Source: Buxus sempervirens
Taxonomy: Eukaryota > Streptophyta > Magnoliopsida > Buxales > Buxaceae
DNA length: 64,000 nt
Direction of reading: 5' to 3'
Assembly: GCA_947561395.2 (NCBI GenBank)
Contig: OX387194.1
Span: forward strand, 21,128,048 to 21,192,047
Shown: positions 10,791 to 19,827 of the stretch, piece after piece
How positions within the stretch are numbered: position 1 is the first letter of the stretch
Layout of the letters: each line of letters starts with the position of its first letter
Made by a program: the position numbers and the translations under genes
The notes under the pieces: model-generated
The model's input: only the letters and a program-made list of their open reading frames with translations
The model's database searches: none
What the model was told of the DNA's origin: nothing

Positions 10791-10802
10791 CCTTTATATA
10801 GG
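10791..10802 (-). promoter_or_regulatory. Candidate internal TATA box for the third ORF
   Basis: The minus strand reads CCTATATAAAGG, about 300 nt upstream of ATG 10494, with a possible splice donor (CAG then GTAAAA) at about 10668. This suggests a separate subgenomic transcript for the third ORF. Inference only. Confidence 0.4.
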
Positions 10803-10867
10803 CAAAGAGAATACGCTGCCAGCGAGCAGCTGGCGACGTAGAAATAGGCATGAGCCAAAGCAAGCAA

Positions 10868-11743
10868 AACCAGGGAAGGCTACATGCATGCTTCTAGCGA
10901 CGTAGAAGGTGCACATGCACACACAATGAAAAAACACAGATTCAAGGCAAAAATTTATAAAATATGTTTGAACTATTATTCATGACAAATTCATACATCA
11001 AAACACAAAGCTAAGATTTTACCTAAACTAAAAATCATTCAGATAATCAACTTATTCAATCCAAGAAGTACTTATCACAAAACTGATCTTGAAGCACCTA
11101 TCAAAGTTAATTCAGATGTGGCACATTTCATATCAAGAGCAAAATTTCCTTCACGGTTTCTCATACTATAAACTTTCTTCAAGATATTAAGTGCAAATGC
11201 ATATTAATGAATCAATGCTTGAAAGAAGAGAGCAACATTTTTGACTTTTACACGTCATACATATGGAAGGTTATTTCGGTGTAAACATTCTTGGAAAGTA
11301 TAGACATACCCCAACTTCATTTTGGTGGCTTTCGCACATCAGAGATAGGTAGCCTTTTCTGATCTCTTTTTCTTTTCTTTTTAAAGAAGGCATTGACCCT
11401 TAAAAAACCTGAGTTTACAGTTCATTCCAAGAATATACCTTCTTTCTCTTTTTCTTTTTGAGATTTACAGTGGCTTTCACTCTAATCTCTATGGCAGCCA
11501 TTTCCAAAACTTTTCTTTTCATAAAGGTGATAGCCTATAGATCCCAAGCTTTACCACACAATAAGCTTCAATACGTAAAGGTGTTTCAGACAAAGTTGCT
11601 GGTTAGAAATAAGACATTTCAGTCAATATGCATAGACTCAATCTTCCTGAATACAGATGTTAGTAATAAGAACACACAAATTCATTTTGAACAGACATGT
11701 AAGACATTTTTCATCAAAATTAACTCAAAATAGAACCTGAATT
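10868..11743. other. Non-coding region between RNase H and third ORF
   Basis: About 880 bp of AT-rich sequence with no coding capacity that I trust. A 91-codon plus-strand frame (11458-11733) has no recognisable content. Non-coding spacers here are common in long Sirevirus-type elements. Confidence 0.5.
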
Positions 11744-12270
11744 TCAGTTTTGAGAGCATACTCCTAGGGATTTCCTAAGAGTTTCAAATCTGTTCTGATC
11801 TAAAGGTTTAGTAAAAATGTCAGCCAACTGTTTTTCAGTAGATATATATTCAATCATAACAGTTTTGTCTTCAATCAACTCTCTTATAAAGTGATGCCTG
11901 ATATCTATATGTTTGGTCCTTGAGTGTTGAACAGGATTCTTGGAGATATTTATGGCACTTTGATTGTCACAGAAGAGAATCATTTGATCTTGATCTAACC
12001 CATAATCAGATAACATTTGTTTCATCCATATAAGTTGAGTACAGCTGCTTCCTGCAGCAATATACTCAGCTTCAGCAGTACTCAGAGAAACACAGTTTTG
12101 CTTCTTGCTTAACCAGGCAATGAGATTATTACCCATGTAAAAACAACCACCAGAGGTGCTTTTTCTGTCATCCATACACCCAGCCCAATCAGCATCAGTG
12201 TATCCAGTAAGATGTGGGTTTGTCTCTTTGGAAAACCAGATTCCCAGATCAACAGTTCCATTAATATATT
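11744..12270 (-). CDS. pol: Copia Pol, RNase H part
   Basis: Resumes after the inserted element with the usual copia transition (GYTDADWAGCMDDRKST), then AWLSKKQNCVSLSTAEAEY, the DNQSAI motif, HSRTKHIDIRHHFIREL and QLADIFTKPL. It ends at TAA 11744. It would degrade the RNA strand during reverse transcription. Taking out the insert plus a 3-bp duplication leaves 4968 nt from 18653 to 11744, a multiple of three, so only the insertion and two stop codons interrupt gag-pol. Confidence 0.92.
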
Positions 12271-12715
12271 TTAGGGAAATTTACAATAACCCCCCCTGAG
12301 GTTTGGCGAGGGGGCACGGATACCCCCTGTGATTTCAAATTGATCACTTATAAGCCCTAAGCTTCTCGAAACCGTCGCGTTGCACCCCCACCGTGAGTTT
12401 GAGAGAAACGGAGTTAACTTAACACTTATCAAAGACGAAATTGCCCCTGCTCTTAAGCGACATGCCCTTCTCTTTCCCCCTTCTCCTTCGCGCAAGAACC
12501 CTTCTCTCTGACGCACCCGGAGCGAGCGAGCGCGAGTCGCGGAGCTGCCAACGGAGGGAGGTTTTCCGGTAAGGGTTTAAACGACTTGATTCTTCTTCTT
12601 GAGATTTTCCTGTAGCACCGGAGATGCAATGGAGATTCTCTAGCTCTCTCTTTCTCTGTCTCTCTTGCTAGCTCTCTCTTTCTCCTTCGCTCTCGCTCCC
12701 TAAGCTTTCTCTACA

Positions 12716-13015
12716 ATGCCAATGGCGAGCGCCATTAAAAAGGTCGACAAGATCCGCCAAGTCATCCAACTGAAGCAGGTGGTGAAGCGATGGAAGTCCC
12801 TGAGCCTCAAGCGCCGATCCATCCAGTCGCACTCTAACTCAGACTCTGATACCGACTCAAGATTGTCGTCGTGTTTGTACCGTCGCATTCCATCTAGCTA
12901 TCTCGCCATTTACATCGGAGCAGAGCACCGATGGTTCATGATCCCGACTCGGTTCCTGAACCTTCCGATCTTTGTCGCCCTGCTGAAGAAATCCGAGGAA
13001 GAATTCTGGTACTAG
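12716..13015 (+). pseudogene. Captured SAUR (small auxin-up RNA) fragment
   Basis: The 99-codon frame shows the hallmarks of the SAUR family: a basic N-terminus KIRQVIQLKQVVKRWK, then RRIPSSYLAIYIGAEHRWF, MIPTRFLNLPIFVALLKKSEEEF. SAURs are small, usually intronless auxin-response proteins; many inhibit PP2C.D phosphatases and so promote cell expansion. Here the frame stops (TAG) directly after EEFWY. The conserved C-terminal half is missing and the next codons still resemble it (GGL then VLP), so the copy is truncated. A C/T-rich stretch (12640-12700) lies just upstream of the ATG. The gene was picked up by the 12274-14212 element; expression is unknown. Confidence 0.85.
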
Positions 13016-13029
13016 TCTCAAGGAGGGCT

Positions 13030-13650
13030 TGTGTTGCCTTGTGTCTGAACGCAATCCTCGACTGAATCATCTAGCCCACATGAAACAACTCCATCTTCGT
13101 TACTGATCTGTTCTTCTTTACAAGAATCAGCCTTGCGTTACTTTTCTGACAGTCTTGGTTCTTCAAATTTCTTGTTCTGTGCATTGTAGGGAAAGAATGA
13201 GACGAACGGCTCAATCCCTTCGGCTCCAAAAGATTGGGGTTTTGAGCCATCAGAACAGCCATCAGAATGGATCAAAGCAGGAGAGAAAACCCTTCTGGTT
13301 CGGAGATCCTTTATTGATATTCGACCAATGTCATCGTCCAGAGCTTCTTCGCTGGATAATCTAGGGTTTTCCGGCAACCAACCAGGATTTTGAGATTTCG
13401 AATTGTGGCCAGGCCGTGTGTCAGGATCCAATCGAGCACGAGCTTCGAGTTGCTTTCATGGTTTCTGCTGCTTTGGAATCCGGATCTAGAATTCGTAGTG
13501 AACTGTTTTTAATACTTTTGGGAGTGATGGAAGGATAAAGAGGCTGGAGTTGGATGAGTTCCTGAAGACGTTCTCTGATGTAGGGTTTGATTCTTGCAAG
13601 GATGTCAACTTGTCCTGCCATGGATTCTCACCCCTGTTGCCCAAAGCTAG
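13030..13650 (-). other. Further probable captured fragments, unidentified
   Basis: Between the SAUR and HMGR pieces, minus-strand frames at 13138-13431 (LSSEEALDDDIGRISIKDL) and 13421-13621 (MAGQVDILARIKPYIRERLQ) have codon usage and composition like host exons. The second starts with a good ATG context. I do not recognise the source genes. Alternatively they are UTR pieces read by chance. Confidence 0.35.
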
Positions 13651-13737
13651 GGTTTGATGCGTGTTTTTTTTAAGGGTTTCTTCTTCTTCCTTGTCGGGAT
13701 TTTTAGGTTTTTAGTCCCTTTTTTTTTCTTTCCTTTT

Positions 13738-13896
13738 ACTGCAAGCAAAGAGTCAGCAAGAGCAAACTCAAGGCTGCTGGCCACCGTTGTAGCTGGTTCA
13801 GTTCTTGCAGGGGAGCTCTCCCTCATGTCTGCAATTGCAGTGGGGCAGCTTGTGAGAAGCCACATGAAATACAATAGATCAAGCAAAGATGTCTCT
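13738..13896 (+). pseudogene. Captured 3' exon fragment of HMG-CoA reductase
   Basis: The codons read [18 protein letters not shown], then [19 protein letters not shown] and [14 protein letters not shown]. This is the highly conserved C-terminal end of plant 3-hydroxy-3-methylglutaryl-CoA reductase, the ER enzyme that commits acetyl-CoA to the mevalonate pathway. A pyrimidine-rich stretch ending 'tttactgca' directly upstream looks like the preceding intron end, so genomic DNA rather than cDNA was probably captured. Only about 53 codons are present, with no catalytic domain, so it is inactive. The frame runs on into unrelated basic sequence and into the element's right terminal repeat. Confidence 0.85.
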
Positions 13897-14212
13897 GCAG
13901 CTGGCAAGCATGAGAGGAGGAATGTATTAAACCCAAGAAGAGAGGGAGGAAGAAATCTAAAGATTGGGTCCGCGTTCTGTTGGGGAGGAAGAGGTTCTAT
14001 TCGAGAAGAAGAGGGCGGGTGATGGTTTTTATTATAGAAGGGCAATTTTGTCTTTAAAAATTACAAAGTTAACGCCGTTTTACTTCAACTGACAGTAGGG
14101 GTAGCGAACGACAGTTTTAAGAAGTCCGAGGGTTATAAGTGATCAATTTTAAACTACAGGGGGTGTCCGTGCCCTTTCGTTAAACCTCAGGGAGTGTTAC
14201 TGTAAATTTCCC

Positions 14213-15758
14213 TTATTATAATCCTTTTCACAGCATTCAGATGAGATTCTTTAGGATTAGCCTGATATCTAGCACAAACTCCCACACTAAAGCTTATATC
14301 AGGTCTACTTGCTGTTAAGTACAGTAGACTCCCAATCATTCCTCTGTACAGGGTAGGGTCTACAACTTTTCCAGATTCATCTTTTCCAAGTTTTAAACTA
14401 GTACTCATAGGAGTCCTAGCATGTTTAGCATGAGTTAAGCTGAATCTCTTAACAAGATTTCTTGAATATTTTGCTTGAGAGAAAAAAATTCCTTGTTGAG
14501 ATTGATAAATCTGAAGACCTAAGAAAAAGTTCAGTTCACCCATCATACTCATCTCAAATTCACTTTTCATTAAGTCAGCAAAGGAGTGAGCATGATTTTC
14601 AGAAGTAGATCCAAACACTATGTCATCAACATAGATTTGAGCAATCAAAATATGTTTGGACTCTCTTTGAATAAAGAGAGTTTTATCCACATTTCCTCTC
14701 ATAAAACCAAATTCAAGTAAAAAAGAGGTGAGTCTCTCATACCAAGCTCTAGGAGCTTGTTTGAGTCCATACAAGGCTTTGTTCAGTTTATAGACATATT
14801 TAGGATGATTTGTGTCCTCAAATCCTTTAGGTTGCTCTACATAGACCTCTTCATTCAGATATCCATTCAAGAATGCACTCTTAACATCCATTTGAAACAG
14901 TTTAAACTTCAAGTAACATGCAATAGACAACAGTAATCTGATTGATTCTAACCTAGCTACAGGAGCAAAGGTTTCATCAAAATCTATTCCTTCTACTTGA
15001 GTATACCCCTGAGCAACAAGCCTAGCCTTATTTCTGGTTACTATCCCATTCTCATCAGATTTGTTTTTAAAAATCCACTTGGTTCCTATTACATTTAGAT
15101 CAGAGGGTCTTTCAACCAATTCCCAAACATTATTTCTAGTAAATTGATTCAGTTCTTCATGCATAGCATTTAACCAAGAATCATCCAACAAACCATCTTT
15201 ATAAGATTTGGGCTCAAATTGAGATAAGTAGGAAGAAAATCTTACCTCATTCTGCAGTTGATGTCTTGTTCTTACTCCATCTAAAATTTTTCCAACAATT
15301 TGCTCAGTTGGGTGGTCTTTGAGAGTTCTAGTCAGAGGAATAACTTCATTGCTTGGGGATGCATCTCTGAGTTCATCCTCTTCATCTACAGCCTGTAAAA
15401 ATTCACTGTCAGTACCTTCATCATCTATTAGCACATTTATAGATTCCATTACAACAGATTTCTGCAAATTGAAAACTCTGTATGCTCTACTAGAAGAAGA
15501 ATATCCTAGAAAAATTCCTTCATCACTTCTAGAATCAAATTTTCCTAGATTTTCTCTGTCCCTTAAGATATAACATTTACTTCCAAAGACTCTGAAATAT
15601 TTCAAGTTTGGCTGTTTTCCTTTCCAAAGTTCATAGGGAGTTTGTTTCCACCCTGATCTGATATAAACTCTGTTACTAATGTAACAGGCAGTGTTTATAG
15701 CTTCAGCCCAGAATTTTGTTGAAATTTTCTTGGCTATCATCATGGTTCTAGCCATTTC
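14213..15758 (-). CDS. pol: Copia Pol, integrase C-terminus and reverse transcriptase, truncated by an insertion
   Basis: Same frame as the upstream piece. It begins with the integrase C-terminal region ([15 protein letters not shown], then [12 protein letters not shown] and [14 protein letters not shown]). Reverse transcriptase follows: [42 protein letters not shown], catalytic IYVDDIVFG and the '[13 protein letters not shown]' block. It stops being copia sequence at 14212, where the 1.9-kb element begins; the apparent C-terminus after KRII is encoded by that insert. RNase H resumes at 12270. Confidence 0.92.
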
Positions 15759-17120
15759 TTATAAAACTCTGTTCTTCCTTTCCACAACTCCATTTTGTTG
15801 GGGGGTCTTAGGAGCAGAAAATTCATGTTTGATTCCTTGTTCTTCACAGAAATTGGAAAACATTTGATTTTCAAATTCTGTCCCATGATCAGATCTGATT
15901 CTAACAATCTTTCCTATTTGCAAGTTCTTTTCAACTTGAATTTGACAGCACAGATGTTTAAAACAGTTGAAACATTCAGATTTTTCTCTTAGAAAATCTA
16001 CCCAGGTATATCTGCTGTAGTCATCTACAGCAACAAATATATATCTCTTTCCTCCCAGACTTTCAGTCTTTGTAGGTCCCATTAAATCCATATGAATCAG
16101 TTCTAAAGGTCTTGATGTTCCTACAATGTTGGTTTTCTTGTGTGTGGCTTTGATTTGCTTTCCTTGATTGCAAGGACCACACATTCCTTTCTTTTTATTA
16201 TTCCCAAACTTGGGAATTCCTCTCACCAACTCAGACTTAGAGATTTTTGACAAATCTCTATAGTTAATGTGGCCAAGTCTTCTATGCCACAATTCAATTT
16301 CATTGCATATGGAGGATTTTAAAGAACACTCATTGTTTCCAATGATTCCATAGCAATTTTCACTGGTTCTTACATCTACAAGAATAGTTCTACCAGATTT
16401 ATCCAAAATTTTGCATTCTTTTCTGGTAAAGTTTACAAATAATATGGAATCACATAACTGGCTAATACTAATCAAATTTGACTTTAACCCAGATACAAAT
16501 AAGACATCTTTCAGACAAACACCATTTGGACCATTTACAGTTCCTTTACCTTTAACTTGGGAAGTGCTTCCATCACCAAATGTAACACTTCCACCAAAAT
16601 ATTCTTCAAAGGTACTGAACATAGCCTTATGACCACACATGTGTCTTGAACAACCACTGTCCAAGTACCACATGTTGACATCATGAGCTTTTAAAGCTAC
16701 ATGAACCACATTGGCAACTAAGGAATCTTTTCTTATCCAAATCTGTTTTTCAGGAGTCTTCTGAGAAGTACCTTCATCAACTACTTGAGTTTTTGAAGGA
16801 AGCTTCTTTGACAAATTTGTGACTTCCTTATTTAATGTTTCAGTCAATTTTAACAGGGAGTCAAATCTGTTGTATAAGTCCAGGGACTGACTTTGATTCA
16901 CTTTTCTCTTATTATCAAAATATCCATCAGGAAAACCATGCAGTGCATAACACTTTGGTCTTATATGACCCTTTTTATTGCAGTGATGGCATACAGGTAT
17001 GAACCTATGTTCAGAAAAATCAACATTTCTAGACTTGCCAGTATTTCTAAACTGTACAGATTTAAATTTCTCAGAAGTTGAAGGTATACCTGTTGGTCTT
17101 ACTTCTCCAGCAGAAATTTT
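15759..17120 (-). CDS. pol: Copia Pol, N-terminal part: second zinc knuckle, protease, integrase catalytic core
   Basis: Continues the gag frame after the TAG at 17121. Visible in order: CCHC knuckle CHHCNKKGHIRPKC; protease active site WYLDSGCSRHM; integrase zinc finger (WHRRLGH then CGPCNQGKQ); integrase DDE core with D in HMDLMGP, D in IRSDHGTEF and E in NGVVERKN. It would mature the particle proteins and insert the cDNA. The frame ends at TAA 15759-15761 directly after VVERKNRVL, where copia elements normally have a glutamine codon. A C-to-T change of CAA explains it, and the next ORF continues in the same frame. Confidence 0.9.
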   Translation of the reverse strand, partial: KISAGEVRPTGIPSTSEKFKSVQFRNTGKSRNVDFSEHRFIPVCHHCNKKGHIRPKCYALHGFPDGYFDNKRKVNQSQSLDLYNRFDSLLKLTETLNKEVTNLSKKLPSKTQVVDEGTSQKTPEKQIWIRKDSLVANVVHVALKAHDVNMWYLDSGCSRHMCGHKAMFSTFEEYFGGSVTFGDGSTSQVKGKGTVNGPNGVCLKDVLFVSGLKSNLISISQLCDSILFVNFTRKECKILDKSGRTILVDVRTSENCYGIIGNNECSLKSSICNEIELWHRRLGHINYRDLSKISKSELVRGIPKFGNNKKKGMCGPCNQGKQIKATHKKTNIVGTSRPLELIHMDLMGPTKTESLGGKRYIFVAVDDYSRYTWVDFLREKSECFNCFKHLCCQIQVEKNLQIGKIVRIRSDHGTEFENQMFSNFCEEQGIKHEFSAPKTPQQNGVVERKNRVL

Positions 17121-18653
17121 CTATGAAGATTCCTTGTTTTGATTACTTACACTCATTCTCTTTTCAGCAGAATTTGAGCTTTCAGGAACTTCCTTTGAAA
17201 TTGATTCCTCATTAATTTGATGATTTCCTGCAGAAGAATTTGAAGCATTAGATTTACTTGAATTTGAAACTTTCTCAAGTTCACTCACTTTACCTTGAAG
17301 TACAGAAATCTGAGCTTCCTTTTCTTTTAGTTTTTCAGTTTTTTCAGTTAAAGAAGTTACCAGAAAATCTTCTTTGGCATGTCTTTCAGGTAACTTCTGG
17401 TTTATTGAATCTATTTCTGCAAGAGCTTTATTTTTCTCTGTTTCTGATTCCTTCAATTTTTTACTCAGTTTCTTTACTTTCTTCTGATCTCTATTGAATT
17501 CCTTATAGAGCTGATTGTAGGCTTCTTGTAGTTCTTCTTCATCATCTGATAAAGTCTCTTTATTATCTCCTGCAATTCCAGAGATTGAACTACCAGAGGA
17601 GGATGAGTAAAAAGAATTGAAAGCAGTAAAATTAGCAGAAATATCCTCATCAGCTTGTGAAGAATTATCAGTGTTACTGTCATCCCAAGTAACCTGATAA
17701 TTAGTCTTTTTCTTTTTATCCTTTGAGGGACAATCAGAGGCAACATGTCCAAATCCTCTACATTTGTAACATTGGATTTCATCATTCTGAGAAAATTTCT
17801 TCTCCTTCCTTGGATTAGACATTTTCTTATCAGCTCTCCTATTAGATCTGTCCATGGATGATGAAGAATTGAATTGTCTCTTTTTAAACATTTTCTTAAA
17901 CTTTTTGGCTAAGAGAACAAGTTCATCCATATCAACATCAGAATTATCTGATTCTTCAGTATTTACAGATTTTACAGATTTTAGAGCTATTCCTTTACTT
18001 CTTTTAGGAATATTCAGATCTAGCTCATAAGTCTGTAAAGATCCTACCAGATCTTCAATTCTCATGTTATCTACATCTTTTGCCTCTTGAATTGCAGTTA
18101 CTTTAGGTCTGAATTTTTCAGGCAAAGATCTTAAGATTTTTCTAATAACCTTTGATGTAGAGATTTTTTCTCCAAGATTAAAACTAGAATTAACAATATC
18201 TGAGAGTTTAGCATAAAACTCATCAAAAGACTCATCATCTTTCATATACAAAGTTTCGAAAGATGTAGTAAGTCTTTGAAGTCTGGACAGCTTGACAGCT
18301 GAGGTTCCTTCATGAGTGACCTCAAGAATGTCCCATGCTTCCTTAGCGACTTCGCATGAGGAAATTCTCCTGAATTCCTCAACACTAACAGCACAAAATA
18401 AGGCATTCATTGCCTTGTTGTTCCATCCACATTGATCAGATTCAGTTTTAGTCCACTGATCATGAGGTTTAGGGATCACAACACCTCCTTCTGTGGAGAT
18501 CTCAGGTGGATGATAGCCATTACAAACCGAGAGCCACACACGCTCATCGATTGATTTCAGGTAAGCTCTCATTCTTGCTTTCCAGTAAGAATAATTGTTA
18601 CCTTCAAATAATGGAGGTCTAGAGGCAGATCCTCCTTCTTTTCCAAAATCCAT
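17121..18653 (-). CDS. gag: Copia Gag (nucleocapsid), 510 aa, ends in a premature TAG
   Basis: The frame opens MDFGKEGGSASRPPLFEG and shows the N-terminal 'YSYWKARMRAYL' block typical of plant copia Gag, followed by a long helical UBN2-like region (about residues 60-220). A CCHC zinc knuckle (CYKCRGFGHVASDC, about residue 290) is followed by a Ser-rich and coiled-coil tail. It would coat the retrotransposon RNA in cytoplasmic particles. The stop TAG at 17121-17123 is followed in the same frame by an open stretch with a second knuckle (CHHCNKKGHIRPKC, about 16985-16940) and then protease and integrase, so gag and pol were one frame. The TAG could be a point mutation or a read-through stop. The following AAA does not match the best-known plant read-through context, so mutation is more likely. 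Confidence 0.85.
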   Translation of the reverse strand: MDFGKEGGSASRPPLFEGNNYSYWKARMRAYLKSIDERVWLSVCNGYHPPEISTEGGVVIPKPHDQWTKTESDQCGWNNKAMNALFCAVSVEEFRRISSCEVAKEAWDILEVTHEGTSAVKLSRLQRLTTSFETLYMKDDESFDEFYAKLSDIVNSSFNLGEKISTSKVIRKILRSLPEKFRPKVTAIQEAKDVDNMRIEDLVGSLQTYELDLNIPKRSKGIALKSVKSVNTEESDNSDVDMDELVLLAKKFKKMFKKRQFNSSSSMDRSNRRADKKMSNPRKEKKFSQNDEIQCYKCRGFGHVASDCPSKDKKKKTNYQVTWDDSNTDNSSQADEDISANFTAFNSFYSSSSGSSISGIAGDNKETLSDDEEELQEAYNQLYKEFNRDQKKVKKLSKKLKESETEKNKALAEIDSINQKLPERHAKEDFLVTSLTEKTEKLKEKEAQISVLQGKVSELEKVSNSSKSNASNSSAGNHQINEESISKEVPESSNSAEKRMSVSNQNKESS

Positions 18654-18698
18654 GCTATAGATCTAGATCACACTTTGTATAACAATTCAAAGTGAATA

Positions 18699-18711
18699 GG
18701 CTCTGATACCA
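18699..18711 (-). promoter_or_regulatory. Primer binding site (initiator tRNA-Met)
   Basis: The minus strand reads TGGTATCAGAGCC, beginning two bases past the LTR end. This is the standard complement to the 3' end of plant initiator methionine tRNA used by Ty1/copia elements. Confidence 0.92.
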
Positions 18712-18713
18712 CT

Positions 18714-19822
18714 TGAAAAAGTAGAGGACTACTCTATAGGCCCACGATCTACAACAATTCAGAATTTAACAAGGCGAAAACAATACACAGAGAATTATAC
18801 GAGGAAACCTGGATCCAGATCCAGGAAAAACCTCGAGTCTATATGAGGCGACTAACCCTTCGAAAATCCACTATTGAATGAAAAGACAATTACAAAGGAG
18901 TACACACTTAACCTTTACAATTGAACTCACTCAACAGCAATCCACAGTTCGAATCCACGAACTGCAACACAGCTTGAATCCACAAGCTGCAGAACACGAT
19001 CAGTCCAGATCGCAGACAATCACTCACCAGTGATCCACAGTTCGAATCCACGAACTGCAACACAGCTTGAATCCACAAGCTGCAGAACACGATCAATCCA
19101 GATCGCAACAATCACCTCAGAATCCACTGAGATGATCCAATGCAGTAGGAATCCACCTACGCATCAATCAAAGCCGATCACCAGTCCTGGCAATCACACG
19201 ATCAGATGAAGTTCCGAATTGAAGAAGAATCCTCTACCTTCAATTCCAGGTGATCTATCTCAGATCTCCCCCTCACTCAATCGCCGACTCTCTAAAGAAG
19301 ATTTGATCGAATCTCAAACAGCTCAAGATCCGAAATCAAAATGATCCAAAGAAAAAAGTCACCATTAAAAATTACAACACGTCTATTTAAAGAATAAAAC
19401 TCAGATCGCGTCGAGCGCTGGTGGCGTCGTGAAGCGATCAGTGTAGACGGCTGGAAGCGAACTCAAGTCCCGCTCAGAACAAGTTGAATCAGTTAAAAGC
19501 GCGCTGCCAGCGAGCTGCTAGCGGGAGAGTATGCGGCATGTGCACGGACCTTTCTTTCAAAGCACTAATTCACTTATTCGCTGCCAGCGGGGTGGCAACG
19601 GCGTTAATCTTCACAAGTGCCTTTATAATAAAATGCTCTGTGTAGAAAATCTTTCATTTCATTGGGCTACCAGCGGCGTGGTAGCTGTGTGGTAGCATCG
19701 TCTTCTTCTTCTTTACTAAATTCACTGAATTTTCATTATTTAATCTGTACATCTTGAAGATTTATTAGAAGACATCATTTGTCAAACATTTGTCATAACA
19801 GGAGTGAGTTTTCACACTTACA
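18714..19822 (-). repeat. 5' LTR of the copia element
   Basis: 1109 bp, the near-identical partner of 7729-8839, with the same internal 93-bp duplication. In the minus-strand sense it is upstream of gag, so it would drive transcription. A TTTAAATA motif on the minus strand lies at about 19383-19390. Confidence 0.95.
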
Positions 19823-19827
19823 ACAAC
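19823..19827. repeat. Target site duplication ACAAC (right)
   Basis: Partner of 7724-7728. Confidence 0.95.

Larger units (their letters stand above)
12274..14212. mobile_element. 1.94-kb TIR DNA transposon carrying captured gene fragments (Pack-type)
   Basis: Both ends read GGGAAATTTACA inward and stay recognisable as an inverted repeat for about 140 bp (GAGGTTT, GGGCACGGA, TTGATCACTTATAA, then an A+C-rich part). TTA flanks both ends (12271-12273 and 14213-14215), suggesting a 3-bp target duplication as in PIF/Harbinger or CACTA. No 9-bp Mutator-type duplication is apparent, although the long terminal repeats look Mutator-like. The interior carries no transposase, only fragments resembling host genes (SAUR, HMG-CoA reductase and unidentified pieces). 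It sits between the RT and RNase H of the copia element, so it arrived after 7729-19822 inserted. Confidence 0.85.
7729..19822 (-). mobile_element. Sirevirus-like Ty1/copia retrotransposon, complete, 12.1 kb
   Basis: Two LTRs of about 1.1 kb beginning TG and ending CA (7729-8839 and 18714-19822) are flanked by the 5-bp target duplication ACAAC (7724-7728 and 19823-19827). Internal order on the minus strand: 5' LTR, primer binding site, gag with zinc knuckle, protease, integrase, reverse transcriptase, RNase H, a third ORF, polypurine tract, 3' LTR. Integrase before RT identifies Ty1/copia. The large gag and the extra ORF after pol point to the SIRE/Sirevirus lineage. By eye the LTRs differ at about 20 substitutions plus a 2-bp indel (under 2%), so the insertion is recent. 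It lies inside the FAR1-type transposase gene and is itself split by a DNA element at 12274-14212. Two nonsense codons in gag-pol make it non-autonomous now. Confidence 0.95.

Noticed and set aside
10558..10867. Hydrophobic minus-strand ORFs upstream of the third copia ORF, possible envelope signal peptide
   Set aside because: They overlap the TATA-like and leader region, are separated by a stop from the third ORF and have no family features.
12274..14212. 9-bp Mutator target duplication for the Pack-type element
   Set aside because: Flanking 9-mers agree poorly; only TTA matches on both sides.
15319..15573. Plus-strand ORFs within the copia pol region
   Set aside because: Antisense shadows of the reverse transcriptase and integrase frame.
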